In this document: piece after piece, positions 1-8,285 of the stretch
Numbering within the stretch: the first letter of the stretch is position 1
Layout: each line of letters opens with the position of its first letter
From: Chryseobacterium oryctis
GTDB taxonomy: Bacteria; Bacteroidota; Bacteroidia; Flavobacteriales; Weeksellaceae
Length of the DNA: 64,000 nt
Reading direction: 5' to 3'
Assembly: GCF_025971925.1 (NCBI RefSeq)
Contig: NZ_JAPDHV010000008.1
Coordinates: forward strand, 62,001 to 126,000
Position numbers and translations under genes: made by a program
Notes under the pieces: model-generated
Told to the model about the DNA's origin: nothing
Databases searched by the model: none
What the model saw: the letters and a program-made list of their open reading frames with translations, nothing else

Positions 1-70
1 TTTAAGTTCAGACTATCCTAAGGAATATTATCCTGCTTTCAAACAAATTTGGGGAGTTGCATCTAAATAG
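1..70 (+). CDS. C-terminal end of a gene that begins outside the window
   Basis: The frame beginning at base 2 stays open to a TAG at 68-70 and encodes 22 residues ending in GVASK. A rho-independent-type hairpin follows at 160-187, as expected after the end of a transcription unit. The tail (SSDYPKEYYPAFKQIW) is too short to assign a family. The fragment is rated likely coding because it ends cleanly before a terminator and no competing frame is present. Confidence 0.45.
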   Translation, partial: LSSDYPKEYYPAFKQIWGVASK

Positions 71-159
71 GAAAATCAGGTTATTAGTCTTGTGAAAAAA
101 TAGTAGTTCAATCAGTTGAAATTTAATTTCTCTAGATTAAAAATTAAAAAATATTTATA

Positions 160-187
160 AAAACCATTCATTTTTGAATGGTTTTTG
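160..187 (+). terminator. Rho-independent-type terminator of the upstream gene
   Basis: The arms AAACCATTC and GAATGGTTT flank a T-rich loop, and the second arm runs into a T tract. It lies between the truncated gene ending at 70 and the lipoprotein gene starting at 211. Confidence 0.75.
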
Positions 188-210
188 CATTGATATGAGA
201 AATTAAAATT

Positions 211-1032
211 ATGAAAAATATTTTTGTTTCTTTTACCCTCTCATTATTCTTTATTTTTTCTGCTTGTAAAAAGACCGAAAATAAGAACAATACAATTTCT
301 AATATCGATACAGTTCAAACATTAGTTGTTGATTCTGTTCAGGTTAATGATTCTATTAAAATTAATGATTCTTTATCCGTGAAATATTTCTCTAAATATC
401 TTGTCTTTCCAAGTATAAAAGATAAGAAACTTTTAGATAGTGTTTATTGGGGAAATAAAGGAATGAAAGATTATTCTAAACAGAGTTTACAGAACCTTCT
501 ACAAAAAGAAAAGAACGATTATTTTTTGGCTGTTAAAAATGAATCTAAAGATTGGGTTTCAAATATCGGATTTGCACAGACTTGGAATTCTGATTTTTCT
601 ATGAATTTAAAATCTAATGTGAATGATTATATGCATATTCAGTATTTAACAAGTTCTTATGAAGGGGGAGCGCATGGCAATTATAGTTTTTCGGAAAGAG
701 TTTTTGATTTAAAGAATCTTAGAAAGTTGGAACTTAAAGATATTACAACAATGTCTTCTAAGAAATTGGAAGAGCTTTTGATGAAGAATATTAATAAAGT
801 GCCAAGTGAAACTACAGATTCAGATGGAGAGGTTAAAAATTCTGAAATGCTTTTGGTAGAGATAATTCCTGCAACTGAAAATTTTTATTTTGATAATAAA
901 AACCTGTATTTCCACTATAGTCCGTATGAAATTGCGGCCTATGCAGCGGGAGATATTGTGATTCCTGTTTCCTGGGATGAGCTGAAAGGTACTTTGAATC
1001 CGCAATTTAAAGAAAGAATGAAAATTAAATAA
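211..1032 (+). CDS. DUF3298 (RsiV-like) family lipoprotein
   Basis: A 273-residue exported lipoprotein. The N-terminus is a short hydrophobic signal ending in the lipobox FSAC with Cys19 as the lipidated residue. A Ser/Asp/Asn-rich linker follows. The rest resembles the DUF3298 fold: YEGGAHG at about residues 150-156, the FDLKNLRKLELKDI segment after it, and a C-terminal FHYSPYEIAAYAAG with IPVSWDELKG. Such proteins sit on the periplasmic or surface side of a membrane; related domains occur in the anti-sigma factor RsiV and in peptidoglycan deacetylase PdaC, but no deacetylase or anti-sigma part is present here. The gene stands alone between two terminators. The exact role is unknown. Confidence 0.85.
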   Translation: MKNIFVSFTLSLFFIFSACKKTENKNNTISNIDTVQTLVVDSVQVNDSIKINDSLSVKYFSKYLVFPSIKDKKLLDSVYWGNKGMKDYSKQSLQNLLQKEKNDYFLAVKNESKDWVSNIGFAQTWNSDFSMNLKSNVNDYMHIQYLTSSYEGGAHGNYSFSERVFDLKNLRKLELKDITTMSSKKLEELLMKNINKVPSETTDSDGEVKNSEMLLVEIIPATENFYFDNKNLYFHYSPYEIAAYAAGDIVIPVSWDELKGTLNPQFKERMKIK

Positions 1033-1035
1033 ATT

Positions 1036-1063
1036 AATGCTTCCAAATCTGGAAGCATTTTTT
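1036..1063 (+). terminator. Terminator after the DUF3298 lipoprotein gene
   Basis: The arms AATGCTTCC and GGAAGCATT flank a six-base loop and run into a T tract. The hairpin covers a possible upstream ATG at 1037, one reason to start the next gene at 1076. Confidence 0.85.
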
Positions 1064-1070
1064 ATTTTTG
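1063..1070 (+). promoter_or_regulatory. -7 promoter element of the lipid kinase gene
   Basis: TATTTTTG matches the Bacteroidota -7 consensus TAnnTTTG and ends five bases before the ATG at 1076. Transcription would start at or next to the start codon, so the message may be leaderless. No clear -33 element is visible because the region upstream is the preceding terminator. Confidence 0.55.
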
Positions 1071-1075
1071 TGCCA

Positions 1076-1927
1076 ATGGAAAAAGTCGCTTTCATCATCA
1101 ATCCTTTTTCGGCTAAAAAAAATTATCAACCTTTTTTGAATGAACTTATCAAAAAGGTTGGAAATCCTTTGTATTATGTTTCTGAATCTATTTTGGGAAC
1201 AGACGAGTTTATCAAAGAAAATTTTAATAAAATTGATATTTTTGTTGCAATTGGGGGTGACGGAACAATTTCTACAGTTGCAAGAAGTTTGATTAATACA
1301 GATAAAATTTTAGCAATTTTTCCTGCGGGTTCAGGAAATGGCTTTTCTAATGAGACAAGGTTTAATAAAAACCTTGATGAGCTTTTAGAAAAGATAAAAG
1401 CCAAAAAATCCCGTAAAATAGATACATTTACAGTTAATGGTCTGCTTTCAATAAATGTTTCAGGAAGTGGTTTTGATGGTAAAGTAGTAAAGGAATTTGA
1501 AAAAACAAATCGTGGTTTTAAAAATTATATTAAAGTTTGCTTGAAGACATTTTTTAATTACAAACCGATCAAAGTTAAATTTTTTGACGAAAACTATCAA
1601 AAGTATAACGGAAAGTATTTGATGTTAAATATTGCAAACACCCGTCAATTTGGGAATAACGCTTATATTGCTCCTCAAGCAAGTAAAAGTGATGGCTTGG
1701 TAGATATGGTTTTAGTTAAAAAATTTCCATTGAGATATTCTGCACTTTTTGCTTATCGAATGTTTACAAAAAAACTGAAAGATGACGAGTATGTTACGTA
1801 TCTTCCTGTTTCAGAGATAGAATTTAAAGTCAATACCAAAAATTGGCATCTTGATGGTGAATTCAATAAGATAAAATCACCGATTCATGTGAAGGTGTTG
1901 CCTTCAAGCCTAAATATTTTAATCTAG
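1076..1927 (+). CDS. Diacylglycerol kinase / YegS-like lipid kinase
   Basis: A 283-residue cytosolic protein of the diacylglycerol kinase catalytic-domain family, which phosphorylates a lipid hydroxyl with ATP. The N-terminus AFIINPFSAKK, the nucleotide-binding IGGDGTIS and PAGSGNGFS are the family hallmarks, and HLDGE near the C-terminus is typical of the second domain. I start at 1076 because the alternative ATG at 1037 lies inside the preceding terminator, and MEKVAFIINPFS is the normal family start. The true substrate (diacylglycerol, sphingoid base or another lipid) cannot be read from sequence; Bacteroidota that make sphingolipids carry several such kinases. Confidence 0.9.
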   Translation: MEKVAFIINPFSAKKNYQPFLNELIKKVGNPLYYVSESILGTDEFIKENFNKIDIFVAIGGDGTISTVARSLINTDKILAIFPAGSGNGFSNETRFNKNLDELLEKIKAKKSRKIDTFTVNGLLSINVSGSGFDGKVVKEFEKTNRGFKNYIKVCLKTFFNYKPIKVKFFDENYQKYNGKYLMLNIANTRQFGNNAYIAPQASKSDGLVDMVLVKKFPLRYSALFAYRMFTKKLKDDEYVTYLPVSEIEFKVNTKNWHLDGEFNKIKSPIHVKVLPSSLNILI

Positions 1928-1933
1928 ATTTTT

Positions 1934-2003
1934 TAGGAGCTTTTTCCCGCTTTTCGTTGCAATCTTTTTTTCAAAAAAAGGATTTCCACTGCAATCGGGG
2001 CTA
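1934..2003. repeat. Dispersed intergenic repeat, copy 1
   Basis: This element begins TAGGAGCTTTTTCCCGCT and ends ATCGGGGCTA. The same two ends recur at 48557-48645. Between them this copy carries a T-rich tract followed by an A-rich tract that can fold as a hairpin. It lies between convergent genes (lipid kinase and dctA). It resembles a REP-like intergenic element and has no open reading frame. Confidence 0.75.
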
Positions 2004-2026
2004 GGAAAATATTGTTTTTTATAAAA

Positions 2027-3304
2027 TTAGTTCATTTCTTTTTCAATTTCAGCAGGATGATTTAAAGAATATTGAAGTTGCTTTTTATCCAATTGCTTTT
2101 CCCAATTTGCTACAACTACTGTTGCTACAGAATTTCCAATAACGTTGGTTAAAGCCCTGCACTCACTCATGAATTTATCAATTCCTAAAATTAAAGTCAT
2201 TCCGGCAAGAGGAATTTCAGGAACAACGGCTAATGTTGCAGCTAAAGTAACAAACCCGGCTCCAGTAACACCTGCAGCTCCTTTTGAACTCAACATAGCA
2301 ACCAAAAGCAAAATTAATTGTTTTTCAAGAGGAAGGTGAATATTAAGAGCTTGTGCTATGAAAAGTGATGCCAAAGTCATGTAAATATTGGTTCCGTCAA
2401 GATTGAAAGAATATCCTGTAGGAACTACTAAGCCAACAATTGCTCTGGAACAACCTGCTTTTTCCAGTTTTTCCATGATTCCCGGAAGTGCAGATTCTGA
2501 AGAACTTGTTCCTAAAACCAATAGAAGTTCTTCTTTAAGGTAAAACATCAGTTTGAAAATATTGAATCCGTTATACCATGCTACAGCTCCTAAAACTAAA
2601 ACAACAAATAGAATAGAGGTAATGTAAAAAGTTCCGACTAAAAATATTAGATTTAATACAGATTCAATACCATATTTACCAATAGTAAATGCCATTGCTC
2701 CAAAAGCTCCGATTGGGGCTAATTTCATCAACATATGAACAATTTTAAATACCGGAGTAGATAAATCGTGTAGAAAATCAGTGATTTTTTGACTCTTTTC
2801 TTTGGTTAAGACGAGGGCAACTCCCATTAAAATTGCGACTAAAAGTACCTGTAAAATATTGTCTCCAACCAACGGACTGAACAATGTTTCAGGAATAATA
2901 TTCATGATAAAACCAGTCAATGTCGTCTCATGTGCTTTTTGCTGATATTGGGAAACATCTCCTGAAAGAGTGGAAGGGTCAATATTTAAGCCATGACCAG
3001 GTTGTAAAAGGTTTCCAACAACTAAACCTATTATCAATGCCAAAGTGGAGAAAGTGAAAAAATAAATCATTGCTTTTATGGCAATTCTCCCTACTTTTTT
3101 TAGGTCAGTCATATGAGCAATTCCTAGAGTAAGTGTAATGAAAATTACAGGAGCAATAATCATTTTTACCAATTTGATAAATCCGTCACCTAAAGGTTTC
3201 ATTTTTTCACCAATTTCAGGGTAAAATTTGCCTAAAAGTATTCCTGCGATAATAGCAATGATAACTTGAAAGTAGATTTGGTGGTGTATTTTAGTTGTTT
3301 TCAA
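2027..3304 (-). CDS. dctA: C4-dicarboxylate:cation symporter DctA
   Basis: A 425-residue inner-membrane transporter of the dicarboxylate/amino acid:cation symporter family, which imports succinate, fumarate or malate with cations. The N-terminus ([28 protein letters not shown]) matches enterobacterial DctA closely. The family signatures are all present: the serine-rich re-entrant loop [11 protein letters not shown], the [11 protein letters not shown] motif, and [12 protein letters not shown]. Length is normal. The gene is transcribed alone. A glutamate transporter (GltP) is the main alternative, but the agreement with DctA is stronger. Confidence 0.9.
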   Translation of the reverse strand: MKTTKIHHQIYFQVIIAIIAGILLGKFYPEIGEKMKPLGDGFIKLVKMIIAPVIFITLTLGIAHMTDLKKVGRIAIKAMIYFFTFSTLALIIGLVVGNLLQPGHGLNIDPSTLSGDVSQYQQKAHETTLTGFIMNIIPETLFSPLVGDNILQVLLVAILMGVALVLTKEKSQKITDFLHDLSTPVFKIVHMLMKLAPIGAFGAMAFTIGKYGIESVLNLIFLVGTFYITSILFVVLVLGAVAWYNGFNIFKLMFYLKEELLLVLGTSSSESALPGIMEKLEKAGCSRAIVGLVVPTGYSFNLDGTNIYMTLASLFIAQALNIHLPLEKQLILLLVAMLSSKGAAGVTGAGFVTLAATLAVVPEIPLAGMTLILGIDKFMSECRALTNVIGNSVATVVVANWEKQLDKKQLQYSLNHPAEIEKEMN

Positions 3305-3377
3305 AACTTTCTTTGGATTTTAATAGCGGAAATTATGAAAATTTATTTTATTTAGACATGATGAAGTTCATTATAAG

Positions 3378-3404
3378 TTCGGCGGGGCTGAAAGCCCCGC
3401 CGAA
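3378..3404. repeat. GC-rich perfect palindrome
   Basis: Twelve-base arms (TTCGGCGGGGCT and AGCCCCGCCGAA) flank a three-base loop. It lies between ggt and dctA, both on the minus strand. Its G+C content is far above its surroundings. It could act as a terminator for ggt, but no long T tract follows on that strand. A mobile REP-like palindrome is an alternative. Confidence 0.7.
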
Positions 3405-3424
3405 ACTAGATTTTTAATAATAGA

Positions 3425-5110
3425 TTATTCCACAGCTACAGAATCATCTCCACGTCCGTCTGCAACTGCGTGAATATTCCCGTTTTCATCTAAAAGAATC
3501 ATTTCTGTTCTTCCGATTTGATTCCATTTCTCAGCTTTGTACCCTAATTTTTCTAAATCTTTGATAGTAGTTTCAGGGAAGTTTTTTTCAAAAGCAATGG
3601 TTTCAGGGAGCCATTGATGATGGAACTTAGGCATATTCACCGAAATATTTGCATTTTGCTTAAAATCAATAACATTTACAATAGATTGGTAGACTGAGGT
3701 TGGAATGGTTGTTCCTCCGGGAGTCCCTACCACCATGTAAGGTCTTCCGTTTTTCAGTAAGATGGTAGGTGTCATCGATGAAAGCATTCTTTTGTTGGGC
3801 TGAATGGAATTGGCTTCTCCGCCTACAGCGCCAAACATATTGGGAACTCCTGGTTTTATAGAAAAATCATCCATTTCGTTATTTAAGAAAAATCCGGCTC
3901 CTGAAACAACGACTTTACTTCCATATAAACCATTAAGCGTTGTAGTAACCGCAGCCGCATTTCCTTCTTTATCCAGTACAGAAATATGGGTTGTTTCTGT
4001 TGATTCTTTGGGTTGTTTAATGATTTTTCCTACCTCTGAGCTTGGTGTTGCTTTACTAAAACTGAAACTTTTCCATCTGTTTTTTAAATAATTGTCAGAA
4101 ATTAAATAGGAAGTTTTATCTTCTATAAAGTCTGGATCACCCATATATTCTGCTCTGTCTGCAAACGCTCTTCTTTCGGATTCCACCATAATCTGAACGG
4201 CTTGAGTTGAGTTTTGTTGGTATTTTTCAAGATTTTCATAGTTTGCCATTTTCAGCATTTGAGCTAAAAGAATTCCTCCACTAGAAGGCAAAGGCATAGA
4301 AACAACCTGATTGCCTTTGTAATCGAATTCTAAAGCTTTTCTTTCAACAACCTTGTAATTTTTTAAATCTTCTAAAGAGATGATTCCATTGCCCTTTTTC
4401 ATTTCTGAAACTAGTAATTCAGCAGTCTTTCCTTCATAAAAACCTTTAGCTCCATATTTTTGAATGAGCTTTAATGTTTCAGCCAATTCTTTTTGAATCA
4501 AAATATCCCCTGTTTTCCAAGGGGTATCCTTTACGAAAACTACTGAAGATATATTGTGTTTTCTAAAATGTTCTTTATGAGAGTTGAGGAGATTGGCTTC
4601 CTGTTCGGTAATGGCAAATCCCTTTTCTGCCAAATCAATAGCTGGTTGAATGATTTGCTCCATTGGAAGTTTACAGTATTTCAGAGTCGCAAAAAAACCA
4701 GCTACACTTCCTGGTATTCCTACAGCTAATCTTCCGTTTTGAGATAAATCAGTATTTGCTTTTCCGTTTTTGTCAAGATACATATCTCTTGATGCTTTTT
4801 TGGGAGCTGTTTCTCTATAATCTAATGTAAATTTTTCACCGTTATTTTTTACACCAACTAAAAATCCGCCACCACCTATATTTCCTGCTTGTGGATAAAC
4901 TACAGCTAGTGCATATTGTGTTGCAACAACAGCATCATATGCGTTTCCTCCCATTTTTAGAATTTGTGCGCCAGCTTCACTTGCTAATGGATGAGCTGAT
5001 ACAACAACACCTTTATTTTTAACTTTTACTTCTTTTACGATGTTAATATCTGTGTACTGAGCTGAAATTGATTGAGTTGTAAGGATAAGTACTAAAATAA
5101 TTTTTTTCAT
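3425..5110 (-). CDS. ggt: Gamma-glutamyltransferase (glutathione hydrolase)
   Basis: A 561-residue periplasmic enzyme that cleaves the gamma-glutamyl bond of glutathione and transfers glutamate to water or an acceptor. A signal peptide ending SISAQ covers residues 1-17. The precursor self-cleaves before the catalytic threonine, which I place at Thr374 in TTHISVLD; the small subunit follows. Other family motifs are NIGGGGF (substrate region), YRETAP, LPSSGG, MLSSMTPTI and TPGGTTI. Length and domain order are normal. Its downstream neighbour dctA is not functionally linked in any obvious way. Confidence 0.95.
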   Translation of the reverse strand: MKKIILVLILTTQSISAQYTDINIVKEVKVKNKGVVVSAHPLASEAGAQILKMGGNAYDAVVATQYALAVVYPQAGNIGGGGFLVGVKNNGEKFTLDYRETAPKKASRDMYLDKNGKANTDLSQNGRLAVGIPGSVAGFFATLKYCKLPMEQIIQPAIDLAEKGFAITEQEANLLNSHKEHFRKHNISSVVFVKDTPWKTGDILIQKELAETLKLIQKYGAKGFYEGKTAELLVSEMKKGNGIISLEDLKNYKVVERKALEFDYKGNQVVSMPLPSSGGILLAQMLKMANYENLEKYQQNSTQAVQIMVESERRAFADRAEYMGDPDFIEDKTSYLISDNYLKNRWKSFSFSKATPSSEVGKIIKQPKESTETTHISVLDKEGNAAAVTTTLNGLYGSKVVVSGAGFFLNNEMDDFSIKPGVPNMFGAVGGEANSIQPNKRMLSSMTPTILLKNGRPYMVVGTPGGTTIPTSVYQSIVNVIDFKQNANISVNMPKFHHQWLPETIAFEKNFPETTIKDLEKLGYKAEKWNQIGRTEMILLDENGNIHAVADGRGDDSVAVE

Positions 5111-5146
5111 AATTAAAAATTGTAATCGAATTTACAAATTTTGTTT

Positions 5147-5175
5147 TTGACAAGGGGGTAAAATCTTTATTTTTG
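5147..5175 (+). promoter_or_regulatory. Promoter of the threonine dehydrogenase gene
   Basis: TTG at 5147-5149 and TATTTTTG at 5168-5175 are 18 bases apart, a good fit to the flavobacterial TTG-N(17-23)-TAnnTTTG pattern. The expected start of transcription leaves a leader of about 20 bases before the ATG at 5201. Confidence 0.65.
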
Positions 5176-5200
5176 CTTTATTCAACCAATAATAAGAAAA

Positions 5201-6166
5201 ATGGAGTCTTATACGGAAAAAATATTGATTACCGGTGCCTTAGGACAAATTGGTACCGAACTTACGAACAGACTTGTTGAAATTCACGGGGCTGATAATG
5301 TAGTTGCTTCTGGCCTTGATAGATGGCAAAAAGGAATAACTTCGGCAGGGCATTATGAGAGAATGGATGTTACTAATACTCAGTTAGTAAGACAGGTGAT
5401 TAAAGACTATGAAATCACTACTGTTTATCATTTAGCTTCGCTTTTGTCAGGGACTTCTGAAAAACAGCCAATTTTTGCTTGGAAACTGAACCTTGAACCT
5501 CTTCTTCATTTTTGTGAAATGGCAAAAGAAGGGCTTATTAAGAAGATTTTTTGGCCGAGTTCTATAGCGGTATTCGGGAAAGGGATTCCAAAGGAAAATG
5601 TTGAGCAAGATGTAGTTTTAAATCCGACAACAGTTTACGGAATTTCTAAAATGGCAGGAGAGAAGTGGTGTGAATATTATTTTGACAAGCATGGAGTAGA
5701 TGTAAGAAGTATAAGATATCCGGGATTGATTTCATGGAAAACTCCTGCAGGAGGTGGTACAACAGATTATGCTGTTGAGATTTTTTATGAAGCTATCGAA
5801 GAAGGAAAATACACAAGCTTTATTTCTGAAAATACAGGAATGCCGATGTTATATATGGATGACGCCATCAATGCAACTTTAAAATTAATGGAAGCTCCAG
5901 CTGAAAATCTTACAGTTCGTTCGTCTTATAATTTGGGTGGAATGTCTTTTACCCCAAAAGAATTGGCGGAAGAAATTAAGAAAGAAATTCCTGAATTTAC
6001 AATTGATTATAAGCCTGATTTCAGACAAGCAATTGCAGATTCTTGGCCTGCTTCAATTGATGATTCTGTAGCAAAAAAAGATTGGGGATTAACTTATGAT
6101 TTCGGAATTTCAGAAATGTCTAAAGACATGATTAAAAATCTAAGAGTAAAGTTAGGTAAAAATTAA
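5201..6166 (+). CDS. tdh: L-threonine 3-dehydrogenase, short-chain (SDR) type
   Basis: A 321-residue cytosolic NAD-dependent enzyme of the extended short-chain dehydrogenase/epimerase family. The nucleotide-binding glycine motif TGALGQIG is at residues 11-18, and the catalytic pair Tyr146/Lys150 is in VYGISK. The PGLISWKTPAGGGTTDYA segment is characteristic of the epimerase-like threonine dehydrogenases known from Flavobacterium, which make 2-amino-3-oxobutyrate from threonine for cleavage to glycine. A general NAD-dependent epimerase is the alternative. The partner ligase gene kbl is not in the window. Confidence 0.82.
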   Translation: MESYTEKILITGALGQIGTELTNRLVEIHGADNVVASGLDRWQKGITSAGHYERMDVTNTQLVRQVIKDYEITTVYHLASLLSGTSEKQPIFAWKLNLEPLLHFCEMAKEGLIKKIFWPSSIAVFGKGIPKENVEQDVVLNPTTVYGISKMAGEKWCEYYFDKHGVDVRSIRYPGLISWKTPAGGGTTDYAVEIFYEAIEEGKYTSFISENTGMPMLYMDDAINATLKLMEAPAENLTVRSSYNLGGMSFTPKELAEEIKKEIPEFTIDYKPDFRQAIADSWPASIDDSVAKKDWGLTYDFGISEMSKDMIKNLRVKLGKN

Positions 6167-6250
6167 ATAACTTAAATTTTACTTTAAATAAATATGTTTT
6201 TAACATCTGATTTTCAGTAAATTGTAAATTTTAAATAAAATTAACTTTAA

Positions 6251-7003
6251 ATGATTTTGTTAACTTTCAATATTGCAAACATAGAGTCTGAACCTAAAAA
6301 AGGAATTCAGATTTCAAATGATGAAAGATTGAAAATCACAGAAAGCAATACTAAGTCTTTACTTAGACTTTTGGAAATTCACGATGTTAAAGCAAGTTTT
6401 TTTATTGAAATTTCTATAGTTGAAAATTTTCAAAATCTTATAAAAGCAATTTCATCCAAAGGGTATGAAATTGCTTTTTATAATAAAAATTCAAGCCTTC
6501 AGAAAATTGAAGAGGCAAAAAAACTGACAGAGAACTTTCTTGAAAAACAAGTTCGGGGAATTCGTCAAAAGGATTTTAAACATTCTCAGGAAAGTTTAAA
6601 ATTGTTGGAGTTTAATTATGTGTCAAATATTGACAATGCCAATATTCTTTTTCCTTTTAAACGTTTGAAAAGAGATACTGAAATCAATGAAGAAAATGGA
6701 TTGAGTATCGTTCCTGAAAGCATTTCGCCTTATAGTCAGTTGCCTTATAATGATTTTGTATTTCAGATTCTTCCCATGAAATATTATCAGAATATGGTTT
6801 TTGAGACCTTAAAAAATGAAGATTTTGTTCTGATTTATCTTAATTCCTGGCAGTTTACAGACTTTGAAAGATATCAATTTGATATTCCGTTTTACAGAAA
6901 ATTGTTTTCTGGTAAAAAAATGGAGGACAAACTAGATGCCCTCCTTACTTTTGTTAACGAGAAAGAACTTGCTACTTCCCGTATGAAAGATTATATTTTT
7001 TAG
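6251..7003 (+). CDS. Degenerate polysaccharide-deacetylase-like protein
   Basis: A 250-residue protein whose start (ILLTFNIANIE, then LLRLLEIHDVKASFFIEI, then IKAISSKGYEIAFYN) follows the NodB polysaccharide deacetylase fold. The metal-binding Asp-Asp and His-x-x-x-His of active enzymes are not seen: the usual EIGxH(T/S)xxH position reads EIAFYNKNSS. The C-terminus (FDIPFYRKLFSGKKMEDKLDALLTF) resembles the tail of deacetylase-related proteins. No signal peptide is present. It lies 84 bases after the threonine dehydrogenase gene and may be cotranscribed with it. It is probably non-catalytic, or a sugar-binding or regulatory relative. Confidence 0.65.
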   Translation: MILLTFNIANIESEPKKGIQISNDERLKITESNTKSLLRLLEIHDVKASFFIEISIVENFQNLIKAISSKGYEIAFYNKNSSLQKIEEAKKLTENFLEKQVRGIRQKDFKHSQESLKLLEFNYVSNIDNANILFPFKRLKRDTEINEENGLSIVPESISPYSQLPYNDFVFQILPMKYYQNMVFETLKNEDFVLIYLNSWQFTDFERYQFDIPFYRKLFSGKKMEDKLDALLTFVNEKELATSRMKDYIF

Positions 7004-7013
7004 TATTCTTCAA

Positions 7014-8219
7014 TTATGAAAGTTCAAAAAGGGTAATTTCGGGTAAAACGCCAACTCTTCCAGGATATCCTATGACACCAAATCCTCTGTTTACGTACAA
7101 TAATTTTCCTTCACTCTCGTATAAATCAGCCCATTTTGGATAGCGGTATTGAGAGGGAGACCATTTTATGTTTTTTAAATCTATCCCGAACTGCATTCCG
7201 TGGGTATGTCCGGAAAGAGTTAATTGAATGTTTGCAGGATGTTTTTTTACAATATGGTCAAAGTGGGTAGGGTCATGACTCAATAATATTTTTGGGGCAG
7301 ATTCAGGTACGTTTTTTAGTGCATCGTCAATTTTTCCAAATTGCGGAAATGGTTTTTCTCCCCAGTTTTCAACTCCTAAAATATAAAGTTTTTCACCATT
7401 TTTTTCAATAATTCTGTTTTCGTTTCTAAGTATATCAAAACCTGCTTGTCTTTCGTAATCAATTAATGTTTCAAGGTTTTGTTTTTTTTCTTCAGGAGAA
7501 CTCCAGGTTACGTAATCGCCATAGTCATGATTTCCAAGCACTGCAAACTTCCCGTCTTTTGCTTTAATTTTAGAAAATAACAGAATAAATGGTTTGAATT
7601 CGTCAGCAATGTTGTTTACCATATCTCCGGTAAATAGTACTAAGTCGGGTTTTTGTTTATTTATAAGCTCGATTGCATGCTCAAGTTTACTAGGATCGGA
7701 AAAGCTACCACTATGAACATCAGATATCTGAATGATTTTATATCCTTTGAAGCTTTTTGGAAGGTTTGATAATTTTATTTTTACTCTTCTTACTGTATGT
7801 CGATATTTTCCAAAGGTAATTCCGTCAATAAATAATGCGGAAAGGACTCCACCAAGCCCTAAACCTACTAAACTTAAAAATTTTCTTCTTTCGGGAAAGA
7901 AATTCTCTGTTGGTTTTGTAAATCCGAATAGATAGGTTGCAATTCTCACAATATCATCAATCAGTAGAAATAAAATGATTAAAATTTTAGGAAGGATAAC
8001 AATCGTGAAAATAGAAATCAGTAAATGGAATTTCATGGGATTTTTACTGCCTTTCTGGATGTTTATTATTTCATAGGTGAAAATTCCGTATGCTGTTAAA
8101 GATACAGCCCAATAAGCTGTTTTTATCCAGAAATTATTTGTCAAGGTTCTTATTGCCTGATAAATATATAGTTCTAAAAGCAGAAAAATACCTACTATAA
8201 TTAAAAAATTTCTTTGCAT
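7014..8219 (-). CDS. Membrane-anchored metallophosphoesterase (YkuE/YaeI-like)
   Basis: A 401-residue protein with three or four N-terminal hydrophobic segments (about residues 1-100), an RRKFL twin-arginine-like segment with another hydrophobic stretch (111-130), then a calcineurin-like phosphoesterase domain. The metal ligands are visible: DVH at 167-169, GDM at about 198-200, GNHD at 229-232, then SHDP and SGHTHG. Relatives such as YaeI hydrolyse phosphodiester or pyrophosphate bonds of lipids (for example UDP-diacylglucosamine-like substrates), but the substrate here is not known. The domain is likely on the periplasmic face. It converges with the deacetylase-like gene, ending 11 bases from it. 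Confidence 0.88.
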   Translation of the reverse strand: MQRNFLIIVGIFLLLELYIYQAIRTLTNNFWIKTAYWAVSLTAYGIFTYEIINIQKGSKNPMKFHLLISIFTIVILPKILIILFLLIDDIVRIATYLFGFTKPTENFFPERRKFLSLVGLGLGGVLSALFIDGITFGKYRHTVRRVKIKLSNLPKSFKGYKIIQISDVHSGSFSDPSKLEHAIELINKQKPDLVLFTGDMVNNIADEFKPFILLFSKIKAKDGKFAVLGNHDYGDYVTWSSPEEKKQNLETLIDYERQAGFDILRNENRIIEKNGEKLYILGVENWGEKPFPQFGKIDDALKNVPESAPKILLSHDPTHFDHIVKKHPANIQLTLSGHTHGMQFGIDLKNIKWSPSQYRYPKWADLYESEGKLLYVNRGFGVIGYPGRVGVLPEITLFELS

Positions 8220-8285
8220 AAGTAAAGTTCAAAAAAAAGCACAAAGAATAACTCCCTGTGCTTATATTTTTAATATTATTATATT

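Noticed and set aside
1037..1075. Upstream ATG that would extend the lipid kinase by 13 residues
   Set aside because: It lies inside the terminator hairpin of the preceding gene and adds residues outside the family fold; the ATG at 1076 fits better.
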